49,149 nt of DNA, taken from an uncultured Acidobacteriia bacterium. GTDB taxonomy: Bacteria > Acidobacteriota > Terriglobia > Bryobacterales > Bryobacteraceae. The stretch lies in assembly GCA_903875575.1 (NCBI GenBank), contig CAIQWJ010000064.1, positions 1-49,149 on the forward strand. Direction: 5' to 3'. The notes beneath the pieces are model-generated. The model had not been told where the DNA came from. It made no database searches and saw nothing but the letters and a program-made list of their open reading frames with translations. Of the stretch, positions 1-7,707 are shown piece by piece (the stretch's first letter is position 1; each line of letters opens with the position of its first letter). The translations under genes were made by a program, and so were the position numbers.

Positions 1-44
1 GCCTTCCGCAGTACTACCAATCGGTCTCTGTCCTGCTGGGTCAT
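1..44 (-). CDS. Transposase N-terminus, probably ISNCY-like (partial)
   Basis: Reading leftward from an ATG at 44, the first 14 codons plus two bases give MTQQDRDRLVVLRKA before the window ends. A strong ribosome site (AAGGAG) lies a few bases upstream of this ATG. The peptide resembles the opening of ISNCY-type transposases, which continue into a helix-turn-helix region, but only this stub is visible, so the family call is from memory of similar N-termini. The stretch to its right carries direct repeats of the kind found at ends of such elements. What else it could be: any short helix-turn-helix protein. Confidence 0.5.
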   Translation of the reverse strand, partial: MTQQDRDRLVVLRK

Positions 45-90
45 AGGGAGAACTCCTTGTTCTTTCACCTCCCCAGCCTGACTTCGTCAA

Positions 91-133
91 GAGGACATTT
101 CTATCTGGCACTAATAGGACATTCTCACGTGGC
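91..133. repeat. Two 19-bp imperfect direct repeats at IS end
   Basis: GAGGACATTTCTATCTGGC (91-109) and TAGGACATTCTCACGTGGC (115-133) match at most positions with a 24-bp period. They probably form the transposase-binding end of the element to the left, or a promoter-proximal part of it. Confidence 0.55.
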
Positions 134-184
134 GTTGACATCAGGCATCACTCACACCGCACTAATATATGTTTCTCCGATAAA

Positions 185-1588
185 CTATCGTGTCCGGATT
201 TCCACCTGATCGCCCTGAGACTTCCCGTCCAGTTGATCGATAATCTTCGGAGTCCGCGCCACCACAAACGTCTTCAGCCTTTCGCCAAACATCTGCAGCC
301 CGGGGCCGCCGGTCGCCGTTCCCCGTCCTGCCGCAGGATCGGCAACCACCTGATCGAAAAACCGCACCGCGACCTTTGACTCTTCCTCAATCGCGGGACG
401 AATCACCGGAGCCAAATCGTCCACCTGCGCAAGAATCCGCGACGGTACAAAAATCGACTTCGTAAACTCCCGCATCCGCGCCAGATACAAATCCCGGAAC
501 GCAGGCACCGCGAAAACCCGCGGCAGAAATTTGTTCTGCGTATTCCACGGGTGATAAATCGAGAAGTTTTCGATTTGTGCCTGCGGCGCACGGCCCATCT
601 GCCCGAATCCGTGATCCTGATCCCACGCCGTGAACGTAAACTTATTGGTCTTCGGGTCCAGGTAGATGTAGTAATTCTGTCCCACATTCAGAAACCCATC
701 GAAATCGCTGAGAAAGACATCCACCGCGACAAAGCGGGCCAGGTTCTCCAGATCCACATACTCCGGCAGCTTGGCCGCGAACTCCGCGTCGCTGCCGCTC
801 GTGGCAATTTTGCAGAACTCGATGACGCGCGCCTTCTGCGCTTCGGTCAATTCCGCCTTCGGATCGTAAGTCTGGTTGTAATCCTTCCAGTCGGCGCTGA
901 GGTAAGTGAACAGACTCAGCGGAACCGGCTTCAGCAGCGCCCCTGTCTTAGAGCCAAAGCGATCCTGCACAAAGTGGTCGTCTACTTCCTCAATCAGCGA
1001 ATACAGCCCCATGTAACGCCGTTCCATCTGGCCCGTGACTGTCACAAAAACTCTTGCGTACGACGATCGCGGCGCCTGCACGCCAGCATCGCGAAACAAC
1101 CTGTAAGCCAGTTCCTCATTCATCCATCCCGGGTCCGTAATGTTGTTGGCGAGATTGATCGTACTCATGCCCGCTAGCTTCTGACCCTTCTGATACTTCG
1201 TCAGATTCAGCTTCATCGAAAGCTTGTTCCGGCCTGGCGCGAACGTGCCGTTGCCCTTGTAACGCACGCCGAGATCTTTGAAACTCTTCCCTTCAATCGT
1301 GAAATCCGCGTGGCCCCAGTTGAACACCAGCCCCTGCGCGGCAAGATACCCGTTGTGCCCGCCATCCGGGCCAATCAGTGAGCCCGAGCCGCGCGGACCG
1401 TCCATCCGCGGTGTCATCGCCTTCCATTGTTCCGGCGCGAAGACCAGGTCCAGCGTCCAGACTTTCTTCAACTGAAACAAATCGTCAGCGCTGAAATCCT
1501 TCGCGTTGATGTCGCCGGCCCTAGCCAGCCCGGTCGTCATCAACAATGAGACAATCAGCCAAATCGTCGCACGTAGTCGGTTTGCCAT
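185..1588 (-). CDS. CotH kinase family secreted protein
   Basis: A 467-residue exported protein. It opens with a signal peptide (MANRLRATIWLIVSLLMTTG, cleavage near LARAG) and then shows the CotH fold: a VRYKGNGTF motif in the first half, a YSLIEEVDDHF segment with the paired acidic residues, an LSDFDGF stretch and a WDQDHGFG motif that matches the CotH metal-binding Asp region. CotH proteins are atypical protein kinases, first known from spore coats; in acidobacteria the substrate is unknown and the enzyme would act outside the cytoplasm. I chose the ATG at 1588, not the longer reading from 1756, because it starts the signal peptide and has an AGCAGGA site just upstream. It diverges from the DUF3738 gene at 1707. 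Confidence 0.8.
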   Translation of the reverse strand: MANRLRATIWLIVSLLMTTGLARAGDINAKDFSADDLFQLKKVWTLDLVFAPEQWKAMTPRMDGPRGSGSLIGPDGGHNGYLAAQGLVFNWGHADFTIEGKSFKDLGVRYKGNGTFAPGRNKLSMKLNLTKYQKGQKLAGMSTINLANNITDPGWMNEELAYRLFRDAGVQAPRSSYARVFVTVTGQMERRYMGLYSLIEEVDDHFVQDRFGSKTGALLKPVPLSLFTYLSADWKDYNQTYDPKAELTEAQKARVIEFCKIATSGSDAEFAAKLPEYVDLENLARFVAVDVFLSDFDGFLNVGQNYYIYLDPKTNKFTFTAWDQDHGFGQMGRAPQAQIENFSIYHPWNTQNKFLPRVFAVPAFRDLYLARMREFTKSIFVPSRILAQVDDLAPVIRPAIEEESKVAVRFFDQVVADPAAGRGTATGGPGLQMFGERLKTFVVARTPKIIDQLDGKSQGDQVEIRTR

Positions 1589-1706
1589 GTCGTCCTGCTC
1601 CAGGGTGTAGACGTTCGCTCCCCAAATCGGAAGCATTGAATTTATATTATCCTGAAAAACAGACGACGCTACCCGCCACCTGGCAGTAAAATAAGGACGC
1701 CACAAT

Positions 1707-3437
1707 ATGCCACGAACGCCAGTCTGCCTGTGCCTCATTGCGACCCTGACCGTCATAGCCTCCGCCCAGCCAGCCCCCTCCGTGCCGAAGTTCCTGATGG
1801 CCGACGTTCACACGGTGCCGCCACAGCAGAATCCGTTGATGCGGGCGGGCCTCTATAAAAGCGGCCGCTATGAAGTTCACAACGCCACCATGGCAGATCT
1901 CGTCCGCACCGCTTACGGTGTCGATCCCGATAAAGTGCTGGGCCTTCCCCCCGCCGCTGCACGGACCTTTTTCGAAATCTACGCCACCACTCCGCCCGAT
2001 TCCAATCCCGACTCGCTGAAACTTATGCTCCAGTCTCTGCTCGCCGAGCGCTTCGCCCTGATCGCCCACCGCGACACGAAACCCATCCCAGCCTATGTGC
2101 TGACCGCCGCTCCAAAACCGCTCCTGAAAGAAGCCGATGGCACGGGCGAAACCGGCTGCAAAATCCAGTCCAACGACGCTTCGGAAACCCCTGTCGCTGC
2201 CCGCCCCGGCGTCAACATCGTCCGCGCCAATATCAACGGCACCAGTGTCCAGCTCGATATGAACAAGCCGTTCCCCTTCGCCTGCCGCAATATGACCATG
2301 GCAGCGCTGGCCGAAGGCTTACGCGGCCTCCTCGGAGCCCCGCAATACCTCGGCAACACTCCCGTAGTGGATCAAACGGAACTCAAGGGCACGTGGAATT
2401 TCGACCTGAGCTACACCTTTCGACAGGGTCCCCAGGCACCTGCGCCCGCCGACGCTGTTTCGCTCTTCGCCGCCTTCGATAAACTCGGCCTCAAACTCGA
2501 ACTGGGCAAAGCTCCGTTCCCAGTCGTTGTGGTCGATAGCGTCAACGCCACGCCCACCGCCAACCTTCCCGGTGTCACGGAAAAAATGGCCCCGCCCCCA
2601 GCCCGTTTCGAAGTGGCAGACCTCAAGCCCGGCATTCCGGTCCCCAACACCGGCAGCGGCGGTGGCGGCACCGGCTGCATTTATATGCCAAGCCCCGGCC
2701 GCGTCACGTTTCAGGGCCAGTCGCTGAAGAGCCTGATCGCCACCGCGTGGAATCTGAACAACGCCGATAGCGTCATCGGCGGTCCGACCTCTCTTGAAAA
2801 CGCTAAGTTCGATGTCGACGCCCTGATGCCCACCCCCGAACTGGTGCCCGGCTCCGGCCCCGCCATGGGGCAAGTCGATATGGACGGAATCCGCCAGATG
2901 CTCCGCACGCTGCTCCAGGAGCGTTTCAGGCTCACGCTCCATGAGGAGCAGCGACCCGTGCCGGTCGCGGAACTCACCGTCTCGAATCCCGCGCTGCTGA
3001 AGAAGGCCGACCCCGCCGCCACCACCGGCTGCGTCGAAGGACCTGGAGCCGATGGCAAAGATCCCCGCACCGCGAATCCCGTCGCAGCGAGACTGGTCAC
3101 CTGCCTGAACATGACGATCGGGGAGTTTGCGGCGCAGCTCAAAAATCGCGCCAGCGGCTATCTGGCTCAATCGCCCGTGCCTGTGGATGCCACGAAGCTG
3201 GACGGCAGGTTCGACTTCACCCTGAATTTCAGCGGAGCCGGTGTGAACGCTCCCGGGGCGATCACGTTATCGGAAGCGCTCGATAAACAGCTCGGCCTCA
3301 AGCTGGGCACGGGCAGCCATCCCGGCGCGGCAATGGTCATCGACCATTGCGAAGAGAAGCCGATCGAGTCGTCAGGTGCGGGCCTTTCTGTGCACGCACC
3401 CGTCACCGCACCGCTTCCACTTTTCCGGTGTATTTGA
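1707..3437 (+). CDS. Tandem-domain DUF3738 (TIGR03435) secreted protein
   Basis: A 576-residue protein with a Sec signal peptide (cleavage near ASAQP) and two copies of the acidobacterial DUF3738 domain, roughly residues 28-275 and 298-550. Each copy shows the family pattern: a FE/F-x-VAD opening, a G-R-(Y/V)-x-(V/F) strand, an L(L/R)xLLxERFxLxxHxExxPxPxxxL core and a C-terminal VxDxV-like strand. The family is expanded in Solibacter-type genomes and has no proven function. The first copy is more diverged at its start. The C-terminus is odd: after the usual VIDHxEEKP ending the frame runs on for about 25 residues that do not look like the family, perhaps through a small frame change. AAGGA lies upstream of the ATG. 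The next DUF3738 gene starts 12 bp after its stop, so the two are probably one operon. Confidence 0.85.
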   Translation: MPRTPVCLCLIATLTVIASAQPAPSVPKFLMADVHTVPPQQNPLMRAGLYKSGRYEVHNATMADLVRTAYGVDPDKVLGLPPAAARTFFEIYATTPPDSNPDSLKLMLQSLLAERFALIAHRDTKPIPAYVLTAAPKPLLKEADGTGETGCKIQSNDASETPVAARPGVNIVRANINGTSVQLDMNKPFPFACRNMTMAALAEGLRGLLGAPQYLGNTPVVDQTELKGTWNFDLSYTFRQGPQAPAPADAVSLFAAFDKLGLKLELGKAPFPVVVVDSVNATPTANLPGVTEKMAPPPARFEVADLKPGIPVPNTGSGGGGTGCIYMPSPGRVTFQGQSLKSLIATAWNLNNADSVIGGPTSLENAKFDVDALMPTPELVPGSGPAMGQVDMDGIRQMLRTLLQERFRLTLHEEQRPVPVAELTVSNPALLKKADPAATTGCVEGPGADGKDPRTANPVAARLVTCLNMTIGEFAAQLKNRASGYLAQSPVPVDATKLDGRFDFTLNFSGAGVNAPGAITLSEALDKQLGLKLGTGSHPGAAMVIDHCEEKPIESSGAGLSVHAPVTAPLPLFRCI

Positions 3438-3449
3438 TAGACTCGTTCG

Positions 3450-4199
3450 GTGATTTGCAAGGCGATTTGCGGAATCCTGTTCACCATTGCCGTATTGTTC
3501 CCGTTGCCCGCCGAACCGCAGGTGCAACCCGCATTTGACGCCGCCTCAATAAGACCCACGGAACACGGGAAGGAATCCCCGGACGCAGTCGGCTACTCGG
3601 ACGCCAATGTCGTCGATCCTGGCCATTTCAAGGCGCAAAACAGCACGCTTGACGAACTCATCCGCTTCGCATGGAATTTGAAGGATAACCAGGTTGTCGG
3701 TCCCCTCTGGCTGAACGACTCCGCAATCGCTTTCGATATTGTTGCCGTTGCCCCCTCGACGACCTCGAAAGAAGAGATGCGCATCATGCTGCGGAGGCTC
3801 CTGAGAGACCGGTTCAAACTCGCCGTGCACCCGGAGACCAGAATGATCTCGGGTTACGACCTGGTGGTAGCGAAGCGAGGACCAAAGCTGACTCCGGCGG
3901 ATCCCCAGGAGCATAGAAGCATTAGCTCTGCGGGTGGCAGGATCGTCGCCAGCAAAGTTACGGTAGCTCGATTCGCCGATTACGTTGCAAGCGATCTGAA
4001 AATGCCAATTGTCGATAAGACTGGGATTGTCGGTGATTTCGATATTACGGTGCAATACTCGCGCAATCCTGACGTTAGCTCTGCTCCGTCTGTATTCACC
4101 GCACTACAGGACATATTAGGACTGAAACTCGATCCAGCCAAAGTGCCCGTTGAAATTCTCGTCGTGGATCACGTCGAAAAATCTCCCACCGCCAATTAG
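3450..4199 (+). CDS. Single-domain DUF3738 (TIGR03435) secreted protein
   Basis: A 249-residue protein that starts at a GTG 12 bp after the previous DUF3738 gene. Its N-terminal 25 residues form a signal peptide (MICKAICGILFTIAVLFPLP). The rest is one complete DUF3738 domain, from FDAASIRPTEHG to the standard ending VEILVVDHVEKSPTAN. Conserved landmarks include the MRIMLRRLLRDRFKLAVHPE core and a DKTGIVGDFDI strand. Function unknown; it is expected in the periplasm or at the cell surface. It follows a tandem-domain paralogue, so a local duplication is likely. It converges with the DUF6644 gene ending at 4354. Confidence 0.85.
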   Translation: MICKAICGILFTIAVLFPLPAEPQVQPAFDAASIRPTEHGKESPDAVGYSDANVVDPGHFKAQNSTLDELIRFAWNLKDNQVVGPLWLNDSAIAFDIVAVAPSTTSKEEMRIMLRRLLRDRFKLAVHPETRMISGYDLVVAKRGPKLTPADPQEHRSISSAGGRIVASKVTVARFADYVASDLKMPIVDKTGIVGDFDITVQYSRNPDVSSAPSVFTALQDILGLKLDPAKVPVEILVVDHVEKSPTAN

Positions 4200-4353
4200 C
4201 AACTGAACGCATGTCGAGTGGCAAGTGGGATGCTCCGCTACAGGCGTACGGGATTGGTCCATCGCAATCCTTTGAATCTGGCGAAGTCCGGTCAGTGCTC
4301 GCAGGCACCAATCCCAGTCAGCCCCCCACCGTGCGCCTTCACCCGCACCCCCC

Positions 4354-4842
4354 TTACTGAAAAAACGCAATCGCCCGACCCGACCACGCCACGCCAAACC
4401 ACAAACATAACGACATCGCGCTGAGCGCCACATTACGCCCCCGCGAACTCGCTTCCGGCACCGTCCGGATCACCCTCCGAAACACCAGAAACTGGTAGAG
4501 CAGGGACACACAAAGCAGCGACATCTTGATCCGGAACGGCCCATTATGCGCATACCGCGTCGGATCCGGCAGAAAAACAAGAATGCCGGAGACGATCGTC
4601 AGCGCCATCCCCGCCTTCACCCACGGCCAGAGTTGCTCCGCCAGAAACGGCAGTTCCAGCCTCCGGAACCCCACCCCCAGCAGCCGCAGATTCAGCACCA
4701 GCATCGTTCCCAGCAGCATCGTAATCCCTGCCAGGTGCAGCGACTGCACCGATGGCACCCCATACGGCGTGTCTCGGATGAATGCGTAGTCCTTCGAGTA
4801 GTAACACCACTGCACGAAGTGGTCAATCAGGGTTTTCAGCAT
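4354..4842 (-). CDS. DUF6644-like four-helix membrane protein (distal copy)
   Basis: A 162-residue integral membrane protein with about four hydrophobic helices: near residues 36-56, 75-93, 105-122 and 140-158. The order of helices and a short basic cytoplasmic loop (LRLLGVGFRR) match its upstream neighbour, so the two are paralogues. I place it in the DUF6644 group of small membrane proteins, whose role is unknown. It is the last gene of a leftward three-gene cluster (DUF6152, DUF6644, DUF6644) with gaps of 8-21 bp. A heme- or quinone-linked redox role is possible by analogy with small four-helix membrane proteins, but no ligand pattern is clear enough to claim it. Confidence 0.65.
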   Translation of the reverse strand: MLKTLIDHFVQWCYYSKDYAFIRDTPYGVPSVQSLHLAGITMLLGTMLVLNLRLLGVGFRRLELPFLAEQLWPWVKAGMALTIVSGILVFLPDPTRYAHNGPFRIKMSLLCVSLLYQFLVFRRVIRTVPEASSRGRNVALSAMSLCLWFGVAWSGRAIAFFQ

Positions 4843-4863
4843 AGGATTTTGGCCGGGAGTCCC

Positions 4864-5352
4864 TTACAATTCGTACGCCATCGTCCGGCCGCAGGCGATC
4901 ACGCCAAACCAGAAAACCAGCGACAGCACCGCAATGATCCGCGCACCCACCGGCGTGCTGCCCTGTTCCCATTCCGCCATTTTGGGGTAGTATTTGAGCT
5001 GGTAATAAAGGGCGTTCAACCCCGCCAGCACCATCAGAATCACCTTGATCCGAAAGAACGTGTTGCCGTAAACTTTCACCGCCTGCGCGGCAAACAGCAG
5101 CAAGCCTGTCACCATCATGACTCCGAAGCCAGTCAGCGTCCACGGCATCAGTTGCTGCATCATCAATGACACGCGCTGGCTGCGGAATGAGATCCGCAGC
5201 AGCCGCATGTCCAGAATCATCACCATGCCCACCGAGAAAGAGAGCGACAGAATGTGGCTCCCCTCAACCAAAGGAAACATGAAATCCGACTGCTTGAGAC
5301 CCACGGCCCATCCCGTGTGTTGAAGCCAGTCCAAAACGCTGTGCAGATCCAT
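4864..5352 (-). CDS. DUF6644-like four-helix membrane protein (proximal copy)
   Basis: A 162-residue membrane protein of the same length and helix plan as the one ending at 4354. Shared landmarks are the (L/M)RLLxxxFRxx loop after helix 1, a central MPWTLTGFGVMMVTGLLLF helix, an FRIKV/FRIKM turn and a terminal LSLVFWFGVIACGR helix matching LCLWFGVAWSGR in the paralogue. A His in the first helix region (EGSHILSLSFSVG) aligns with SLHLAG in the paralogue. Conserved His and Arg at the membrane face suggest a shared cofactor or partner, which I cannot name. It lies 8 bp after the DUF6152 gene and 21 bp before its paralogue, so all three are probably co-transcribed. Confidence 0.65.
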   Translation of the reverse strand: MDLHSVLDWLQHTGWAVGLKQSDFMFPLVEGSHILSLSFSVGMVMILDMRLLRISFRSQRVSLMMQQLMPWTLTGFGVMMVTGLLLFAAQAVKVYGNTFFRIKVILMVLAGLNALYYQLKYYPKMAEWEQGSTPVGARIIAVLSLVFWFGVIACGRTMAYEL

Positions 5353-5360
5353 GGAACGAA

Positions 5361-5795
5361 CTATTGTCCGTTCGCCGGCGGCGGAGGTGCCGACCCGTCC
5401 GCGGCAGGTCGCGCAATGTCGTGATACAGGCGCTTCCCGTCGGGCATGACCGCATAGAACAGCGAAACGCCCTTCGACCCATCCTTCATCGGGTGACCCA
5501 CCACCGTGATCGGGTCGCCCACCTTATAGGTAGCCCGGTTCCAGCCCTGCTTCGACATGATGTTGACCGCGCCGCCCTCGATATCCCATGTGCCGACCGT
5601 GGCCTTATCACGGCCCTCCGGTACCTTCATGATGATGTGGGTGTGGGGGTTCTCCCAGTTGTACTCCAGCACGACCCCCGTGTACGTTACGTTCTTCGAC
5701 ATTTCGAACATCGCGAACGAGTGGTGCGCGTATACCGCCGTCGCACCAAATAATAGAACGGACAAACCTTGTCCAATCGCACGGGTTACTTTCAT
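5361..5795 (-). CDS. DUF6152 family secreted protein
   Basis: A 144-residue exported protein. The signal peptide (MKVTRAIGQGLSVLLFGATA) is cleaved just before the family signature AHHSFAMF. After this come a TGVVLEYNWENPHTHIIM segment and a GDPITVVGHPMKDG strand, both typical of DUF6152, a small beta-rich periplasmic family of unknown function. The C-terminus is a Pro/Ala/Gly tail. I chose the ATG at 5795 because an AAGGAG site sits 7 bases upstream and the signal peptide begins there; the reading frame is open for 31 more codons without such a site. It heads a leftward operon with two DUF6644 membrane proteins, so an envelope complex of the three is a reasonable inference. Confidence 0.8.
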   Translation of the reverse strand: MKVTRAIGQGLSVLLFGATAVYAHHSFAMFEMSKNVTYTGVVLEYNWENPHTHIIMKVPEGRDKATVGTWDIEGGAVNIMSKQGWNRATYKVGDPITVVGHPMKDGSKGVSLFYAVMPDGKRLYHDIARPAADGSAPPPPANGQ

Positions 5796-5959
5796 GACCA
5801 AACTCCTTATCTGACAGAATGGAATCGAACGACTTCGAACACAATTGTATCCGAACCAGCTTTGACGTATTGTCAACGCAATCCCCATGGCTCCGCAAGC
5901 CTGTGACTGTCCCGGCGTGCTAAGTAAATTGTTATCAGTAGGCTAGGCTATAAGAACGA

Positions 5960-5992
5960 ATGGCGTCCCGGACGGTACAGGACGCCGTTTTT
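5960..5992 (+). terminator. Rho-independent terminator or attenuator
   Basis: GGCGTCC (5962-5968) pairs perfectly with GGACGCC (5980-5986) around an 11-base loop. An A-T and a T-G pair can extend the stem, and a TTTTT run follows from 5988. The opposite strand lacks a T tail, so it works rightward only. No rightward gene lies upstream (the nearest is leftward), so it would end a short leader, an antisense or small RNA, or act as an attenuator before the gene at 6062. Confidence 0.55.
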
Positions 5993-6061
5993 CCTTTGTT
6001 TTTTCGTGTTATACTTTTGTGGCGAACAGGTGACAGACCAACCCTGTTCGAGCGGCTCCAA

Positions 6062-7282
6062 ATGTCTACTACACTTGCAACACGAGTCGCCCCGTCGGCG
6101 CCTGATCCGCTGGCCCCGGCCGACCGGGATGAGGTCTGCCGGCAACTCGAACGAATCCAGTCGAGCGCCGTCTTCGGCACCAGCAAGCGCTACCCGGCGT
6201 TCCTGCGCTTCGTCGTCGAAACCACCCTCGATGGCAATTCCGACTGCCTCAAAGAACGTACCATCGGCGTCGAAGTCTTCGGCCGCGCCGCCGATTACGA
6301 CACCAATTCCGACCACGTCGTGCGCTCCACCGCCGGCGAAGTCCGCCGCCGCCTGGCACAATATTATGCCGACCCGGGCCACGCCTCCGAAGTTCGCGTC
6401 GAATTGCCTCTGGGCTCCTACATCCCCCAGTTCCGCTGGCCCGCTGCTGAACTGGCGCCGGTCGAAGCTGTTCCGCATGTCCTCCCCGCACTGGAAGTTG
6501 CCGAATCCGCGCCACCGGTCCAACGATCTCGCGCCTCGGGCAAGCGGACTCTATGGCTCGCCCTCCCGGCAGCCGCCGCTCTCCTCTTCCTTCTGCGCGG
6601 CCCACTTGGCCTCCAGCAGACCGACCTCGATCAGTTCTGGAATCCCGTCTTCGTCTCCGCCAAACCGGTCCTGATCTGCCTGGGCAGCCGTTTCGGCGGG
6701 GCGACCCAGCAAAAGGACGATTTCCTCGCCGCAGACCCCCTCATGCGCCCGGTCACCATGACGGACGCCGTCACACTCGCAAGACTCACCGACTATATCG
6801 GCGGTCGCCACGCCACCTACCGAATCCTCAACCCCGACCTGACCACGCTGGCCGATCTCCGCGACTCCCCTGCCATCCTGATCGGCGTCCGAAACAACAA
6901 CTGGGCCATCAAATCGGCGGACAAACTGCGCTTCAGTCTCGACGTCACCTCCAGACCCGTCGCCATTCGCGACAACCAGAACCCCTCCCGTTCATGGTCG
7001 GCCACCCCCGGCTTAACCGGCCTCGAATCGGGCCGCGACTACGCCATCGTCTCCCGCGTAGCCGATCCCGGCGTGGAGCAGGTCATCGTCACCGTCGGCG
7101 GCCTCGGCCCCAACGGCACGCTCGCAGCCGGCGAGTTCGTGACCAATGACGCCTACATGAAGAAGCTGGAAGCCTACGCGCCATCAGGCTGGCAGCACAG
7201 GAACCTCCAGGCCGTAATCTCCACCGAAGTGGTCCGGGGCAGCTCAGGCCCGCCAAGAATCGAAACCGCATACTTCTGGTAG
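6062..7282 (+). CDS. Membrane-anchored protein with acidobacterial regulator-like N-domain
   Basis: A 406-residue protein in two parts. Residues 20-120 have the pattern found at the start of many acidobacterial signalling proteins: a DRDEVCRQLERI helix, FLRFVVETTL, an ERTIGVEVFGRAADYD motif, then VVRSTAGEVRRRLAQYY and a beta hairpin VELPLGSYIP. This looks like a winged-helix-type module and may bind DNA, though I cannot name a proven function. One membrane helix follows (LWLALPAAAALLFLLRG, near residues 160-178). The rest would be periplasmic: it contains FWNPVF, a VTLARLTDYIGG helix and an AILIGVRNNNWA strand, and it ends in YFW. A TATACT hexamer at 6010-6015 could be the -10 element. The ATG at 6062 has only a weak ribosome site; an ATG at 5960 is the alternative but sits inside the terminator hairpin. 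Confidence 0.6.
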   Translation: MSTTLATRVAPSAPDPLAPADRDEVCRQLERIQSSAVFGTSKRYPAFLRFVVETTLDGNSDCLKERTIGVEVFGRAADYDTNSDHVVRSTAGEVRRRLAQYYADPGHASEVRVELPLGSYIPQFRWPAAELAPVEAVPHVLPALEVAESAPPVQRSRASGKRTLWLALPAAAALLFLLRGPLGLQQTDLDQFWNPVFVSAKPVLICLGSRFGGATQQKDDFLAADPLMRPVTMTDAVTLARLTDYIGGRHATYRILNPDLTTLADLRDSPAILIGVRNNNWAIKSADKLRFSLDVTSRPVAIRDNQNPSRSWSATPGLTGLESGRDYAIVSRVADPGVEQVIVTVGGLGPNGTLAAGEFVTNDAYMKKLEAYAPSGWQHRNLQAVISTEVVRGSSGPPRIETAYFW

Positions 7283-7318
7283 GCCCTCATCGTAGTCCGG
7301 CCCCATCACTGCAAGACC

Positions 7319-7345
7319 ATGTGTGGGGCAGGGCTTCTGCCTTGC
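7319..7345. repeat. Dispersed intergenic GTGTGGGGCAGG repeat, copy 1
   Basis: GTGTGGGGCAGG is followed by a small hairpin, GGCAG (7326-7330) pairing with CTGCC (7336-7340). The same opening occurs between two convergent genes near 47283, and a shortened form lies near 48896. Such short palindromic units scattered between genes behave like REP elements. Confidence 0.5.
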
Positions 7346-7654
7346 CGCCAGGCTTCCGTCCCGCGCCTCTCACCAGGCTCGCCATTTGCAACACCCGCCG
7401 AGCCGTTTCCCGCACAATTCACCGCCGCACCTGGTCCACTTCACATCGGCGATTCGCACCACCGCGCCGTTGATGCAAATCACATCGGATGGTTCATTAC
7501 GGACCACACTGTAACGCTTTCCTGACGGCAGCTCGCGGATCTGATCCGCATCGCGGCCTGGTGCGAATCCCGGCCCCTCGCTGGAGTCTGGAGCAACTGG
7601 CAGACGTAAGGCGAGCGCCATCGGTTTCAAACAAAATGGGAGGAAAATATGAGT

Positions 7655-7669
7655 GTTAAGTTTTGTAAA
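7655..7669 (+). promoter_or_regulatory. CpxR-like box GTTAA-N5-GTAAA upstream of the two-component system
   Basis: GTTAA (7655-7659) and GTAAA (7665-7669) are half-sites 10 bp apart, the spacing used by OmpR/PhoB-type regulators; the enterobacterial CpxR box is GTAAA-N5-GTAAA. The second half-site overlaps TTGTAA (7664-7669), which is 18 bp from TATTTG (7688-7693), a possible -35/-10 pair. The box lies 38 bp before the response-regulator start, so autoregulation is likely. Identically spaced boxes occur at 11745-11759 and 11873-11911. Confidence 0.55.
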
Positions 7670-7707
7670 ATCCGGAGGCTTTCACACTATTTGCGGTAGA
7701 AAGGGTT

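Larger units (their letters stand above)
1..140 (-). mobile_element. Right end of an insertion sequence (partial)
   Basis: The stretch between the partial transposase start and the CotH gene holds two imperfect direct copies, 24 bp apart, of a GGACATT-containing unit (91-109 and 115-133, each ending TGGC), followed by GTTGACA. Repeated GGACATTTCTAT-like units next to a transposase start are what I expect at the terminus of an ISNCY-type element. The exact outer boundary is not visible because the other end lies outside the window. The 140 limit is an estimate. Confidence 0.4.
7283..7707. other. 425-bp intergenic region with repeat, regulator box and a doubtful small ORF
   Basis: From left to right it holds a dispersed GTGTGGGGCAGG-type repeat (from 7319), a leftward open frame of 84-87 codons (7370 to 7621 or 7630) and the putative promoter of the two-component system. 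The small frame reads plausibly in the middle (GKRYSVVRNEPSDVICINGA) but has no ribosome site and its first codons are TTG or ATG, so I do not call it a gene. Confidence 0.4.

Noticed and set aside
2319-3170. Long leftward open frame opposite the tandem DUF3738 gene
   Set aside because: Antisense to a clear family protein; composition is an artefact of GC-rich codons and no ribosome site precedes it.
7370-7630. 84-87-codon leftward frame in the intergenic region before the two-component genes
   Set aside because: No ribosome site, uncertain start and no recognised family; kept only as a remark in the intergenic entry.
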